This document shows, in pieces, positions 16,998 through 25,392 of a stretch of DNA of 64,000 nt. The notes under the pieces are model-generated. The model made no database searches, was not told the DNA's origin, and saw only the letters and a list, made by a program, of their open reading frames with translations. Position numbers and translations under genes: made by a program. The stretch's first letter is position 1, and each line of letters starts with the position of its first letter. Origin of the DNA: Breznakiella homolactica. Its GTDB lineage: Bacteria > Spirochaetota > Spirochaetia > Treponematales > Breznakiellaceae. Where the stretch lies: positions 434,001 to 498,000 of the forward strand of contig NZ_CP067089.2 in NCBI RefSeq assembly GCF_016616095.2, read 5' to 3'.

Positions 16998-18749
16998 TCA
17001 GGCCGGTATTTCCCGTCCGCCGAGCTTCCAGCCGATGGATTTCTCCCGCATGGTAATAAAATCCGCGTAGAGCCCGCCGGTTTCCATAAGCTGGGAATGG
17101 GTACCCCGCTGAATGATCATGCCCTTGTCCAAAACCAGAATCTGGTCGGCGTGCTGTACGGTCTTAAGCCGGTGGGCGATCATGATGATGGTTTTGTTTT
17201 TTGTAAGCTGACTTATAGCTTCCTGTAGCAGGGCTTCGTTTTCCGGATCCACATTGGCGGTGGCTTCGTCCAGGATAATCACCGGAGCGTCCTTGAGGAG
17301 CGCCCGGGCGATGGAGACCCGCTGTTTTTCGCCCCCGGAAAGGGTCGCTCCGCCTTCGCCGATGACGGTATTATATCCTTCCGGCAGGGCTGCGATAAAG
17401 TCGTGGCAGCAGGCTTTCTTGGCCGCTTCCCGTACTTCATCATCCGTGGCGCCGGGCTTGCCGAATTTGATATTATTGGCGATGGTATCGTTGAAGAGGT
17501 ACACGTTCTGGAAGACCATGCTGAAATTTGAAAGCAGGCTGTCCAGGGTGAAATTCCGGACGTCCCTGCCTCCGAGGGTCACTGTCCCGGAGTCCGCATC
17601 CCAGAAACGGGCCATGAGCCGGCACAGGGTTGTCTTGCCGCCGCCGGAGGGGCCGATTACCGCGGTGGTGGTTTTCTGGGGTATAAGGTAGCTGACATCG
17701 TTTATGGTCTTCCGGTTTTTGTAGGAGAACTCCACATGTTCTCCGGCTATGTCACGGCGTTCCGGAACTATTTCCGTACCGTCACTATCCATCACCGGGG
17801 TCCGGAAGATTTCTTCAATCTTATCCATGGAAAGGTCCAGCACCCGGAGCAGGGCAGAATAGTTCCCCGCGGATTCCAGCTGGCTGTAGACCATGAAGGA
17901 AGATATCACCAGGAGGAGGCAGTTCATCAGAGCCATGGTCCCGTTCAGATAGAAAAGAAGGGAGACAAAAAGCATGGCCAGACCGAAAAACTTAAGGGTG
18001 ATGCTCTGGAAACACATATAGGGAACAAAGGTTTTTTCCAGTTTGAAGTTTACCGCTTCGTTTTCCTGGATGGCTTTATCCGCAGTCTGTTTTGCACCCT
18101 GGTCCAGGTTGTAGGACCGAACCACGGCGATTCCCTGGATATATTCCAATGCTGCAGCCACAAGACGGCTGTCCGCTTCGGTCTTCTGGGGCGAAATCTT
18201 CCGGGATTTCCGCTGCATAAGGGCATTGATACCGAAGAAACCGGCGATACCCGCAACGATAAGGAGACCAATCCGCCAGTCGTAGAAAATGACTGCCAGG
18301 GTAATCATTGCGGTGGTGAGCACTCCCTGGGTGGTGAGCATAATCACCCGGGTGGCAACATCCTGGAGATTCTCCGCGGTATTGGTGGTTACCGAGGTTA
18401 TGTAGCCAAGACTGTTGTCGTTGAAATAACCCATGGGCATGTACCGCAGGCGGTCTCCGATTTCGATGCGTTTGTTGGTGGCCACCGTATAGCCCGCGAT
18501 GGTTTGTTTCATGGTCATACTGGCCCGGGTAAGGGTACATCCGATAATACTCACCAGCATAATAATAAGACTTGTCCAGACCGTCTTTGTTCCCATGGTT
18601 CCGCTGAGCAGTTCTTCGAGTACCACCGCGATGGCGGGGATACGCAGGGCCTCAAAAACAGCGTGAAGCAGGGAGATTCCCAGGGATTGGTAGAAATATT
18701 TTGCCTGGCTTCCAGCGAAGCGGAAGAATTTCTTGAATATGCCGATCAT
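16998..18749 (-). CDS. ABC half-transporter (permease plus ATPase), second of a pair
   Basis: ATG 18749 overlaps the upstream stop (ATGA) and has GGAGG upstream; 583 residues. Six membrane helices occupy residues 20-300. The ATPase half has Walker A GPSGGGKTT, signature LSGGEKQRVSIARALL, Walker B VIILDEATANVD and the switch His in IAHRLKT. The N-terminal region resembles the YbtQ/IrtB type of heterodimeric half-transporters, which move metal-siderophore complexes inward although they have an exporter fold. With its partner it likely forms a heterodimer. The linked MATE exporter and shared operator suggest metallophore traffic; drug export is the alternative. Confidence 0.87.
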   Translation of the reverse strand: MIGIFKKFFRFAGSQAKYFYQSLGISLLHAVFEALRIPAIAVVLEELLSGTMGTKTVWTSLIIMLVSIIGCTLTRASMTMKQTIAGYTVATNKRIEIGDRLRYMPMGYFNDNSLGYITSVTTNTAENLQDVATRVIMLTTQGVLTTAMITLAVIFYDWRIGLLIVAGIAGFFGINALMQRKSRKISPQKTEADSRLVAAALEYIQGIAVVRSYNLDQGAKQTADKAIQENEAVNFKLEKTFVPYMCFQSITLKFFGLAMLFVSLLFYLNGTMALMNCLLLVISSFMVYSQLESAGNYSALLRVLDLSMDKIEEIFRTPVMDSDGTEIVPERRDIAGEHVEFSYKNRKTINDVSYLIPQKTTTAVIGPSGGGKTTLCRLMARFWDADSGTVTLGGRDVRNFTLDSLLSNFSMVFQNVYLFNDTIANNIKFGKPGATDDEVREAAKKACCHDFIAALPEGYNTVIGEGGATLSGGEKQRVSIARALLKDAPVIILDEATANVDPENEALLQEAISQLTKNKTIIMIAHRLKTVQHADQILVLDKGMIIQRGTHSQLMETGGLYADFITMREKSIGWKLGGREIPA

Positions 18750-20545
18750 GCTTTTACCTCCGCGGTAATATCTTTCGTATCCTTTGCCGCTATATGGGCA
18801 CGCCACATCCGGAGGTACAGGGGACTCTGCTCCAGCAGTTCTCCGTGGGTACCCTGTGCCGCGACCTGCCCCTTGTCGATGACCACGATTTTATCGGAAT
18901 CGCTCACCGTGGAAAGACGGTGGGCAATGACGATGAGGGTCCGGCCCGCTACCAGCCGGGAAACCGCTGCCTGGATTACCGCTTCGTTTTCCGGATCAGT
19001 ATACGCCGTGGCCTCATCCAGGATAACAATGGGCGCGTTCTTGAGCATGGCCCGGGCAATGGATATCCGCTGTTTTTCCCCTCCGGAAAGGTGCCCCCCG
19101 CCGCTGCCGGTGCGGGTCTCATACCCGTTTTCCAGGGCCATGATAAAGTCGTGGCATCCGCTGGCCTTGGCCGCTTCCTCTACCTGGGCGTCGGTGGCTC
19201 CGGCGCGGCCCATACGGATATTTTCACGGATGGTCTCGTCGAAGAGGTAGGTATCCTGGGTCACATAAGCCACCGTATCGTTGAGCTGGCGCAGCGGAAT
19301 GTTCCGGATATCCGTTCCCCCGATAGTGATGGTTCCTTCATTAGTATCCCATAATGAAGCGATGAGTTTTGCCAGGGTTGACTTGCCTCCCCCGGATGGA
19401 CCCACCAGGGCGGTAACACTCCCTTCCGGAATATCAAGACTCACCTTATTCAGTACGGTCTCCTCTTTGTAGGCGAAGGAAACATCCTGCAGTATGATAC
19501 CGCAGCCCAAAAGAGCCGCTTCGCCGGCAGGCCGCTCAAGGTCCGGCGCTTCCAGGATTTCGGTGATTTCCGCAACGATGGCGGCGATTTTCCCCATATC
19601 ATCGGAGTAGGACATAGTAGTGATCAGTGGGCCGACTACGCCCAAAGACAGGATTATGGCCATAATGAAGGTTTCGATACTCAAAGATCCCGCCATATAA
19701 AGCAGACAGCCAATAGGGAGAATACCCACCAGCACCGCCGGAAAAACGGACATGGCCAGGGAAAAATATGTCTGGGTGGAACGCATCCAGTCAATGGCCG
19801 AGTTCGCCGCCTCTTTCGCTGCACGGGTAAACTTATCGTAGGATCCGGCGGACTGGTTGAAAATCTTGATGACCTCGATGCCGTTGATGTACTCTACCGC
19901 TGTCGCGTTAAGCTGCTTGTTTTTGGCCACGTAATTCATGAATCGTCCTTCGTATCCGGACATCATGGCCATGTAGCACAGAAAACCAAGGGGCAGGGTG
20001 ATCAGTGCGGCCAGGGCCATGCGCCAATCCAGCGCAAAGAGGTAGATAATCGTTGCCAGGGATACCAGCACATTGCCGCTCATCTCGGGCACCACGTGGG
20101 CCAGAGCGGTCTCGATACTGTCGGCCCGTTCCACCAGGACATTCTTCAGCTTTCCTGATGGCGTATCCAGAAGGAAGCCCATGGGCAGGCGGGTAAGTTT
20201 TTTAGTAAGCCTGAGACGTACCTCGGAGATAACCGCGAAGGTTGCTTTGTGGGATAAGGTAGTGGAGACCCCGTGGCACAAGTAACGGATCACCCAGAAG
20301 CCCGCTGCCCAGAGACACCATGCGGCATAAAAGGGAATTTCCCGGACTCCCTGGATGAGGGCGATAACCATCCGGGCCACACAGAAGTATGGAGCCATGC
20401 CGCAGGCGACCCCCAGGGTGGCAAAGATTACCGAAGCGATATACCCTCTTCTGTGAGGGCTGGCAAAATCCAGGAGCCAGCCGACCGTACTTTTCGCGGC
20501 GATGGCCCCGCCGGACCCGGCATTGTTCTCTTGTTTTTCTTTCAT
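18746..20545 (-). CDS. ABC half-transporter (permease plus ATPase), first of a pair
   Basis: Encodes 599 residues. Six membrane helices in residues 30-320 precede an ATPase with Walker A GPSGGGKST, signature LSGGEKQRISIARAML, Walker B VILDEATAYTD and IAHRLST. It is translationally coupled to the second half-transporter by an ATGA overlap and follows the MATE gene by 21 bases. YbtP/IrtA-like by arrangement. Both ATPase sites of the heterodimer look intact. Confidence 0.88.
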   Translation of the reverse strand: MKEKQENNAGSGGAIAAKSTVGWLLDFASPHRRGYIASVIFATLGVACGMAPYFCVARMVIALIQGVREIPFYAAWCLWAAGFWVIRYLCHGVSTTLSHKATFAVISEVRLRLTKKLTRLPMGFLLDTPSGKLKNVLVERADSIETALAHVVPEMSGNVLVSLATIIYLFALDWRMALAALITLPLGFLCYMAMMSGYEGRFMNYVAKNKQLNATAVEYINGIEVIKIFNQSAGSYDKFTRAAKEAANSAIDWMRSTQTYFSLAMSVFPAVLVGILPIGCLLYMAGSLSIETFIMAIILSLGVVGPLITTMSYSDDMGKIAAIVAEITEILEAPDLERPAGEAALLGCGIILQDVSFAYKEETVLNKVSLDIPEGSVTALVGPSGGGKSTLAKLIASLWDTNEGTITIGGTDIRNIPLRQLNDTVAYVTQDTYLFDETIRENIRMGRAGATDAQVEEAAKASGCHDFIMALENGYETRTGSGGGHLSGGEKQRISIARAMLKNAPIVILDEATAYTDPENEAVIQAAVSRLVAGRTLIVIAHRLSTVSDSDKIVVIDKGQVAAQGTHGELLEQSPLYLRMWRAHIAAKDTKDITAEVKA

Positions 20546-20566
20546 AAATAAACTCCCTAATGAGTA

Positions 20567-21937
20567 TTACGCCGCATTGGGCATAGGTTTTGTTTCGGCC
20601 TCCAGCCTGCTCAAAGCTCTGAACTCCTTTCCCAGGAAAACCAGTGCCAGGATGAGCACAATGGCGTCGTTCGCGGGGATGGCCAGCCATACCCCGGTAA
20701 CTCCCAGGAAACGGGGCAAAATCAATACCAGGGGGACGATGAGAAGAATCTGCCGGAGCATTACCAGGGCTCCGGCCTGGGCTCCCTTGCCCAGGGATTG
20801 GAAGAAAGTCATGGTCATGATCAGAAGACCGTAGGTGGGGAAGATGGAATACATGAGCCGGAAGTTCACCAATCCCCGTTCTACGATTGAAGGGTCGGTG
20901 ATAAAGGCCGACAGGATTGTCCGGGGAAAAGCCTGCATTATGAAGAAGAATACCAGGGCGAGGAGCGTCGAACCGGCGATAAAAACCTTGGTCATGGTTT
21001 TTGCCCGGCGGTACTGTCCGGCTCCGTAGTTGGTTCCCACCGCCGGCTGCAGTCCCTGGCTCATACCCCAGACCGGCACAAACGCCAGCTGCAGTACCCG
21101 CTGGGCCGCGCCCATGAGGGCAATCTGGTCGGCTCCGCCGTACCGCACCGCGGTATTGTAGACCACGGTCATCTGGACCAGCATAAGTACCTGCATAAGC
21201 ATGGCACTTACCCCCACGGAAAAAATTCCCGGGAGGAGCTCCGGTTCCAGACGGATTCTGTGGAAACGTACCACCGGACTCTTTTTTATGAAGTATATCA
21301 TGGTAAAAACCGCCTGGCAGAACTGGGACAGTATCGTCGCCAGGGCAACCGCCTGGGGGCCGCGGCCGGGCATAAGGATGATGAATATCGGGTCCAGGAT
21401 AATGTTAAGCACAGCTCCGCCGGCCATGATGGCCATGGCGGTTCCCATACGGCCTTCGGCGCGCATTACCATATTGGCGCTCTGCATAAAGTTTACGAAG
21501 ATTGAACCCATGTATACGGTCCGCAGGTAGGTGGTACCCATGGCAAGGACTTCGCCTTCCGCGCCGGACAGACGGAGCAGGGCAGGTGCCAGGGGAATCC
21601 CGGCCGCCATAACAATACCCGACAGGAGAAGAACCAGCACAAGAAGGTTGCCCATGATCTTGTCCACGGTTTCCCGGTCCCCGGCGCCAACGGCCCGGGA
21701 CAGAATTGACCCGGAACCGATGCCCACCAGTACGGCGATACCGTTGTTTACGAGAACGAAGGGCGAAGCGGCGGACACGGCACTCATGGCTGATACCCCC
21801 ACCATCTGGCCAACGTAAATTGAATCCACAAAGGCGTAAAGCCCTACCACAAACTGACCCAGGATTGCCGGCAGGCTCAATTTGAGCATCAGCTTCCAGG
21901 GGCTTTCGGTCAATAAATTTTCCCGTACATCAGACAT
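20567..21937 (-). CDS. MATE-family exporter
   Basis: ATG 21937 has AAGGAG eight bases upstream; the longer frame from 21961 lacks a site. The 456-residue protein shows 12 helices in two repeats, with the family's PAILGQFVVGLYAFVDSIYVGQMVG start and NMVMRAEGRMGTAMAIM middle. Cation-driven export of drugs or small metabolites is the family role. It heads an operon with the two ABC half-transporters; in this setting export of a metallophore that the ABC pair re-imports would make sense, by inference. Confidence 0.9.
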   Translation of the reverse strand: MSDVRENLLTESPWKLMLKLSLPAILGQFVVGLYAFVDSIYVGQMVGVSAMSAVSAASPFVLVNNGIAVLVGIGSGSILSRAVGAGDRETVDKIMGNLLVLVLLLSGIVMAAGIPLAPALLRLSGAEGEVLAMGTTYLRTVYMGSIFVNFMQSANMVMRAEGRMGTAMAIMAGGAVLNIILDPIFIILMPGRGPQAVALATILSQFCQAVFTMIYFIKKSPVVRFHRIRLEPELLPGIFSVGVSAMLMQVLMLVQMTVVYNTAVRYGGADQIALMGAAQRVLQLAFVPVWGMSQGLQPAVGTNYGAGQYRRAKTMTKVFIAGSTLLALVFFFIMQAFPRTILSAFITDPSIVERGLVNFRLMYSIFPTYGLLIMTMTFFQSLGKGAQAGALVMLRQILLIVPLVLILPRFLGVTGVWLAIPANDAIVLILALVFLGKEFRALSRLEAETKPMPNAA

Positions 21938-21973
21938 TTCCGGCTCCTTGTATTGTTTCATATCTGTCTATAT

Positions 21974-21993
21974 GAGTTAGGATTAGCTAACTC
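21974..21993 (-). promoter_or_regulatory. Promoter with GTTAG-N6-CTAAC operator for the MATE/ABC operon
   Basis: On the minus strand a -35-like TTGAGT and a -10-like TATAGA are 17 bases apart, and the spacer is filled by a perfect 7-6-7 inverted repeat GAGTTAG-N6-CTAACTC. A bound regulator here would block RNA polymerase. Confidence 0.65.
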
Positions 21994-22005
21994 AAAAGCT
22001 CTAAA

Positions 22006-22041
22006 AAAAGGCCCGGAGTCCGGTTGCTCCGAAGGCCTTTT
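22006..22041 (-). terminator. Terminator after the TetR gene
   Basis: Stem AAAAGGCC-C-GGAG paired with CTCC-GA-AGGCCTTTT, with T-runs on both sides, lies between the TetR stop and the MATE promoter. It separates the two units, so the MATE operon depends on its own promoter. Confidence 0.75.
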
Positions 22042-22047
22042 GCGGCG

Positions 22048-22707
22048 CTAGGTTCTCCTTACTGAGAGTGCCTCTGGCGCTGTTTTAACCGCCGTAATAT
22101 CAAATCCCAGCATAACATCCCATCCGGCGGTAAAAAAACTGGTTATATGATCCACGTATTCCCCGGCTTCCCTGCGGCTCATACTATGGGCTACGGTCTC
22201 GAATATTGCCGAGATATACGCGTTGGACAGGATGTGAATCAGGTTAAGTTTAAGTTTCCGGGGATTGTAGCCCCGGCGGCGCATAACCTTGATGAACTCC
22301 GCGCTGGCTTCGGTTTCCATATCTACCAGGGATTCTATAAAATGCTCATATTCAGTTCCGGCGCTGGAACAGACAATGAGTTTAAATGCATCAAACTGGC
22401 CGTATATGCGGTCAAAAAGAGCGTGAAGTTTCCCCGCGGTATAGCCATGCATCAGATCAACCTGATCCGGTTCGGAAAGCGCCTTAAAGCCTTCATGGGC
22501 GCGGACAAAGCCATCCCGGAAATCCGATGCCGCCGGCTCCACCAGGGCGCGGAACAGCGCTTCCTTGTCCGGATAGTGGGCGTAAATGGCCCCGGTGGTC
22601 ACGCCTGCCCGTTCGGCAATGGTCCTCAGGGAGGCATCCTTGAATCCTTTGGTGAGAAATTCTTCTTTTCCAGCGGAAAGAATCCTTTCCCGAGCGTTTT
22701 CCTTCAT
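22048..22707 (-). CDS. TetR-family regulator
   Basis: I take ATG 22707 (MKENARERIL), because the longer frame begins inside the palindrome. The 219-residue protein has the TetR helix-turn-helix in SLRTIAERAGVTTGAIYAHYPDKEALFRALV at about 25-55, then a helical ligand domain. The 28-base perfect palindrome upstream of it is an obvious self-operator. It lies directly behind the MATE/ABC operon and probably senses a compound these pumps handle. Confidence 0.88.
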   Translation of the reverse strand: MKENARERILSAGKEEFLTKGFKDASLRTIAERAGVTTGAIYAHYPDKEALFRALVEPAASDFRDGFVRAHEGFKALSEPDQVDLMHGYTAGKLHALFDRIYGQFDAFKLIVCSSAGTEYEHFIESLVDMETEASAEFIKVMRRRGYNPRKLKLNLIHILSNAYISAIFETVAHSMSRREAGEYVDHITSFFTAGWDVMLGFDITAVKTAPEALSVRRT

Positions 22708-22721
22708 AAAGCCGCCGTTTG

Positions 22722-22749
22722 ATAACAGTGTTATTAATAACACTGTTAT
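22722..22749. promoter_or_regulatory. 28-base perfect palindrome, TetR operator
   Basis: Half-site TAACAGTGTTATT meets its complement with no spacer. It begins 15 bases upstream of the TetR start codon. Length and symmetry are typical of TetR sites bound by two dimers. Confidence 0.75.
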
Positions 22750-22848
22750 TTTTACAGAAGATAGGTTTGTCTGTCAAGGGCAGCGCCGGAATTTGCGTTC
22801 ATCTTAAAAAAATCATTTTCAGCGGTATTGGCGGTTTCAGCAGCAGCC

Positions 22849-23280
22849 CTAGTCCCGGGGAAAAAAATACTCCGATCCGGACTGTCCGGCTTTCTCGAGA
22901 ACGGCTGAAAAACTTTCAATCTGTGTTTCCGTCAGCCCCTGGGTGATAAATTCTACCCAATCCGCAACAACCCGGCGGATATGGGGGAGTTCTTTTTTTG
23001 CCTTCGCGGTGGGGTGGAGCGTGTAGGTCCGCTTATCGCCGGGCAGAAGTTTCCTGGTGATATAGCCTTTTTTCTCAAGATGTTCCAGGGCTCTGGTAAT
23101 ATTGCTGGGATGCACATAGACCCGCCTCCGGAGACTCTCCTGGGGCAGTCCCGGGGAATCACAGATATGAATAATAAAAGCGTGGTGGCTGCTGTTTATT
23201 TCCAGATCCTTAAGCCGCTGGTCCAAATACTGATTCCCCAGTCTCCCCAGCACCGCCAGCCATTTGAATATACTTTCCAT
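22849..23280 (-). CDS. MarR-family regulator
   Basis: Encodes 143 residues with a winged helix: ESLRRRVYVHPSNITRALEHLEKKGYI and wing LLPGDKRTYTLHPTAKAK. It is divergent from the exported nitroreductase gene (97-base gap) and may control it. No clear operator palindrome was seen in that gap. Confidence 0.85.
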   Translation of the reverse strand: MESIFKWLAVLGRLGNQYLDQRLKDLEINSSHHAFIIHICDSPGLPQESLRRRVYVHPSNITRALEHLEKKGYITRKLLPGDKRTYTLHPTAKAKKELPHIRRVVADWVEFITQGLTETQIESFSAVLEKAGQSGSEYFFPRD

Positions 23281-23377
23281 AACCCTTCCTTACATAAAAA
23301 TATAACGGGGAATACGAGGAAAAGTAGTTGCGCTCGCAATTAAAATCCGCTATACTCAAATCTATCATGGAGGAAAA

Positions 23378-24076
23378 ATGATGCGCAAGATGAATACGTA
23401 TCTTATTGCAGGCTTTATCCTTTTTCTGGTTATTGGGCTGTCCGCCTATGCCCAGGGAAACAAGGATACCGGAGCCGAGGCGGTAAGCGCCGCCAGTGAT
23501 TCAGCCGGAATACCGGAATCCGCCGGAACCCCGGCGGCTGCTGCCGCAATCACCAGGGACAGCGGAACCAGCGGAATCTTTAGCCGGACCACGGCGCGGT
23601 CCTTTTCACCGGAGCCGGTTACCGAGGAACAGATTGATCTTCTCCTCCGGGCGGCGTTCGCCTCTCCCACCGGCGGAAATCAGCGTTCCTGGGAATTTAT
23701 CGTTGTTACCGACAGGAAAGCCATGGCTGTGATCCAGGAAGGCCATCCCTTTGCCCAGGCACTGGACACGGCGCCGCTGCTGATCATTGTCGCGGGAAAT
23801 GAGCAGAGCGCCCGGTACCGGGAACTGCTGGAATTCGACTCTGGAATCGCCACTCAGGCCATTCTGATCCAGGCCGCCGAACTGGGGTTGTCCAGCGTGG
23901 CCATGAGTATCGCTCCTCAGGAAGCCCGGATAGGAGCGGCTGCCAGGGCCGCGGATCTGCCGGATTACGTAGTCCCCCATATAATGATTGCCGTGGGGCA
24001 TCCTGCCTCGGACGCGGTCTCTTCGGCGAGCGTCAATTTCTACAGCGCCCAGAAGGTACACCGCGGGAAATTCTGA
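23378..24076 (+). CDS. Exported nitroreductase-family protein
   Basis: Encodes 232 residues, start ATG with GGAGG five bases upstream. An N-terminal signal peptide (NTYLIAGFILFLVIGLSAYA) and a low-complexity Ala/Gly/Ser linker to about residue 60 precede a nitroreductase fold: RTTARSFSPEPVTEEQIDLLLRAAFASPTGGNQRSWEFIVV, then GIATQAILIQAAELGLSS and a C-terminal IAVGHPA. These are the FMN-binding segments of the family. Nitroreductases are usually cytosolic and use NAD(P)H; an exported form needs another electron source. It adds to several other exported flavin proteins in this window. Confidence 0.83.
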   Translation: MMRKMNTYLIAGFILFLVIGLSAYAQGNKDTGAEAVSAASDSAGIPESAGTPAAAAAITRDSGTSGIFSRTTARSFSPEPVTEEQIDLLLRAAFASPTGGNQRSWEFIVVTDRKAMAVIQEGHPFAQALDTAPLLIIVAGNEQSARYRELLEFDSGIATQAILIQAAELGLSSVAMSIAPQEARIGAAARAADLPDYVVPHIMIAVGHPASDAVSSASVNFYSAQKVHRGKF

Positions 24077-24273
24077 AAAGACAGCTGCCGCGTTTTTTTT
24101 AAACCCGGTACTCCGGTATACGGTTTCCTGCCGGACGCTGTATACCGGGGTGCCGGTAGATATAAGCGGATGGTTAATAATCACCGCTGACCGGGCCCAT
24201 TGAGATTTTTCCGCCGGTATGGGATAGTTTATTCTCAGCGGATTAATTGACCGCAGAAACATGGAGGGACAGC

Positions 24274-24633
24274 ATGAGCGGGAAACCTAAGGCCGTTCTG
24301 AAGGAATGGGTCGCTTTATTCAACCGGGGGGACGCCGATGCTCTGGCTGATTTGTACCATGATGACGCGGTAAACCATCAGGTAGCCAACGAGCCCGTGG
24401 AAGGAAAAGAAAACATCCGTGCCATGTTCCATGCGGAATTCTCCGCCGCGGAGATGGTCTGTATCATGGAAAATCTCTTTGAAGACGGGGAGTGGGCCAT
24501 TTTGGAATGGAAGGATCCTCTGGGATTGCGGGGGTGCGGATTTTTCCGTATCGTTGACGGAAAAATAAAATTCCAGCGGGGTTATTGGGATAAACTTTCC
24601 TTTTTGCGGCAGCACAATCTGCCGATTTCCTGA
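24274..24633 (+). CDS. SnoaL-like (NTF2-fold) protein
   Basis: ATG 24274 follows GGAGGGACAGC. The 119-residue product has the SnoaL-like pattern: an N-terminal helix WVALFNRGDADALADLYHDDAVNHQVANEP, the GKENIRAMF turn and strands ending FFRIVDGKIKFQRGYWDKLSFL. Such proteins are small cone-shaped enzymes or binding proteins with varied roles. Substrate unknown. Confidence 0.8.
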   Translation: MSGKPKAVLKEWVALFNRGDADALADLYHDDAVNHQVANEPVEGKENIRAMFHAEFSAAEMVCIMENLFEDGEWAILEWKDPLGLRGCGFFRIVDGKIKFQRGYWDKLSFLRQHNLPIS

Positions 24634-24675
24634 CAGCGCCATAAAAAATATTTTCGCCGCAATAAAGGATTTACT

Positions 24676-25392
24676 GTGAAAGAAGAGAAATTACACATTG
24701 AACATATTCCGGCTGTTTTGTACGGGCCTGATTCGGATAGGCTGTACCTGTACGTTCACGGACGGTACTCAAACAAAGAAGAAGCCCTGGGTTTCGCCGC
24801 AGCCGCGGTGCAGAACGGGTACCGGGTAATGAGTTTTGATCTCCCTGAACATGGGGAACGGGAAAACCAGGATTACCCCTGCAACGCGCGGAACGGAAAA
24901 CGGGACCTGGAAATTGTATACGCGTACTTAAAAGACAGGTACAAAAAGTTTTCACTCTGCGCCTGCAGCCTCGGGGCTTATTTCAGTCTCCTGGCTTACC
25001 AGGATATTGCCTTTGAACGCTGCCTTTTCATTTCTCCCATTCTCAATATGGAGCGGCTCATTAAAAACATGATGGTGTGGGCAAATGTTTCGGAAAATGA
25101 ACTAAAGAAAAAAGGAACCATCGGAACATCCTTCGGGGAAACCCTGTCCTGGGATTATTACCAGTACGTCAGGGAGAATCCAATACGGAAATGGGACAGT
25201 AAGACCTTTATCCTCTATGGGGAACGGGACAATCTGACTGAGCGGCAGGTTCTTGATTCCTTTTCAAAAAAATACAGCTGTGATGTTACGGTTATGGAAA
25301 ACGGCGAACATTACTTCCATACACCTGAACAGCTGGCGTATCTGGATCGCTGGATAAAATCGGCAGTTTGCCGCACTGAAAAGGGTCGTTGA
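24676..25392 (+). CDS. Alpha/beta hydrolase
   Basis: Starts at GTG 24676 behind AAAGGA; 238 residues. The strand-loop YLYVHGRYSNKEEA gives the oxyanion HG, the nucleophile elbow is CACSLGAYFS (Ala-x-Ser-x-Gly instead of the usual Gly-x-Ser-x-Gly), the acid is in ILYGERDNLT and the His in NGEHYFH near the C-terminus. An esterase or thioesterase role fits. Its stop codon abuts the stop of the convergent kinase gene with no spacer. Confidence 0.82.
   Translation: MKEEKLHIEHIPAVLYGPDSDRLYLYVHGRYSNKEEALGFAAAAVQNGYRVMSFDLPEHGERENQDYPCNARNGKRDLEIVYAYLKDRYKKFSLCACSLGAYFSLLAYQDIAFERCLFISPILNMERLIKNMMVWANVSENELKKKGTIGTSFGETLSWDYYQYVRENPIRKWDSKTFILYGERDNLTERQVLDSFSKKYSCDVTVMENGEHYFHTPEQLAYLDRWIKSAVCRTEKGR

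Noticed and set aside
17736..19250. 504-residue plus-strand frame opposite the ABC genes
   Set aside because: Shadow of two ABC half-transporters, whose motifs are intact on the minus strand.
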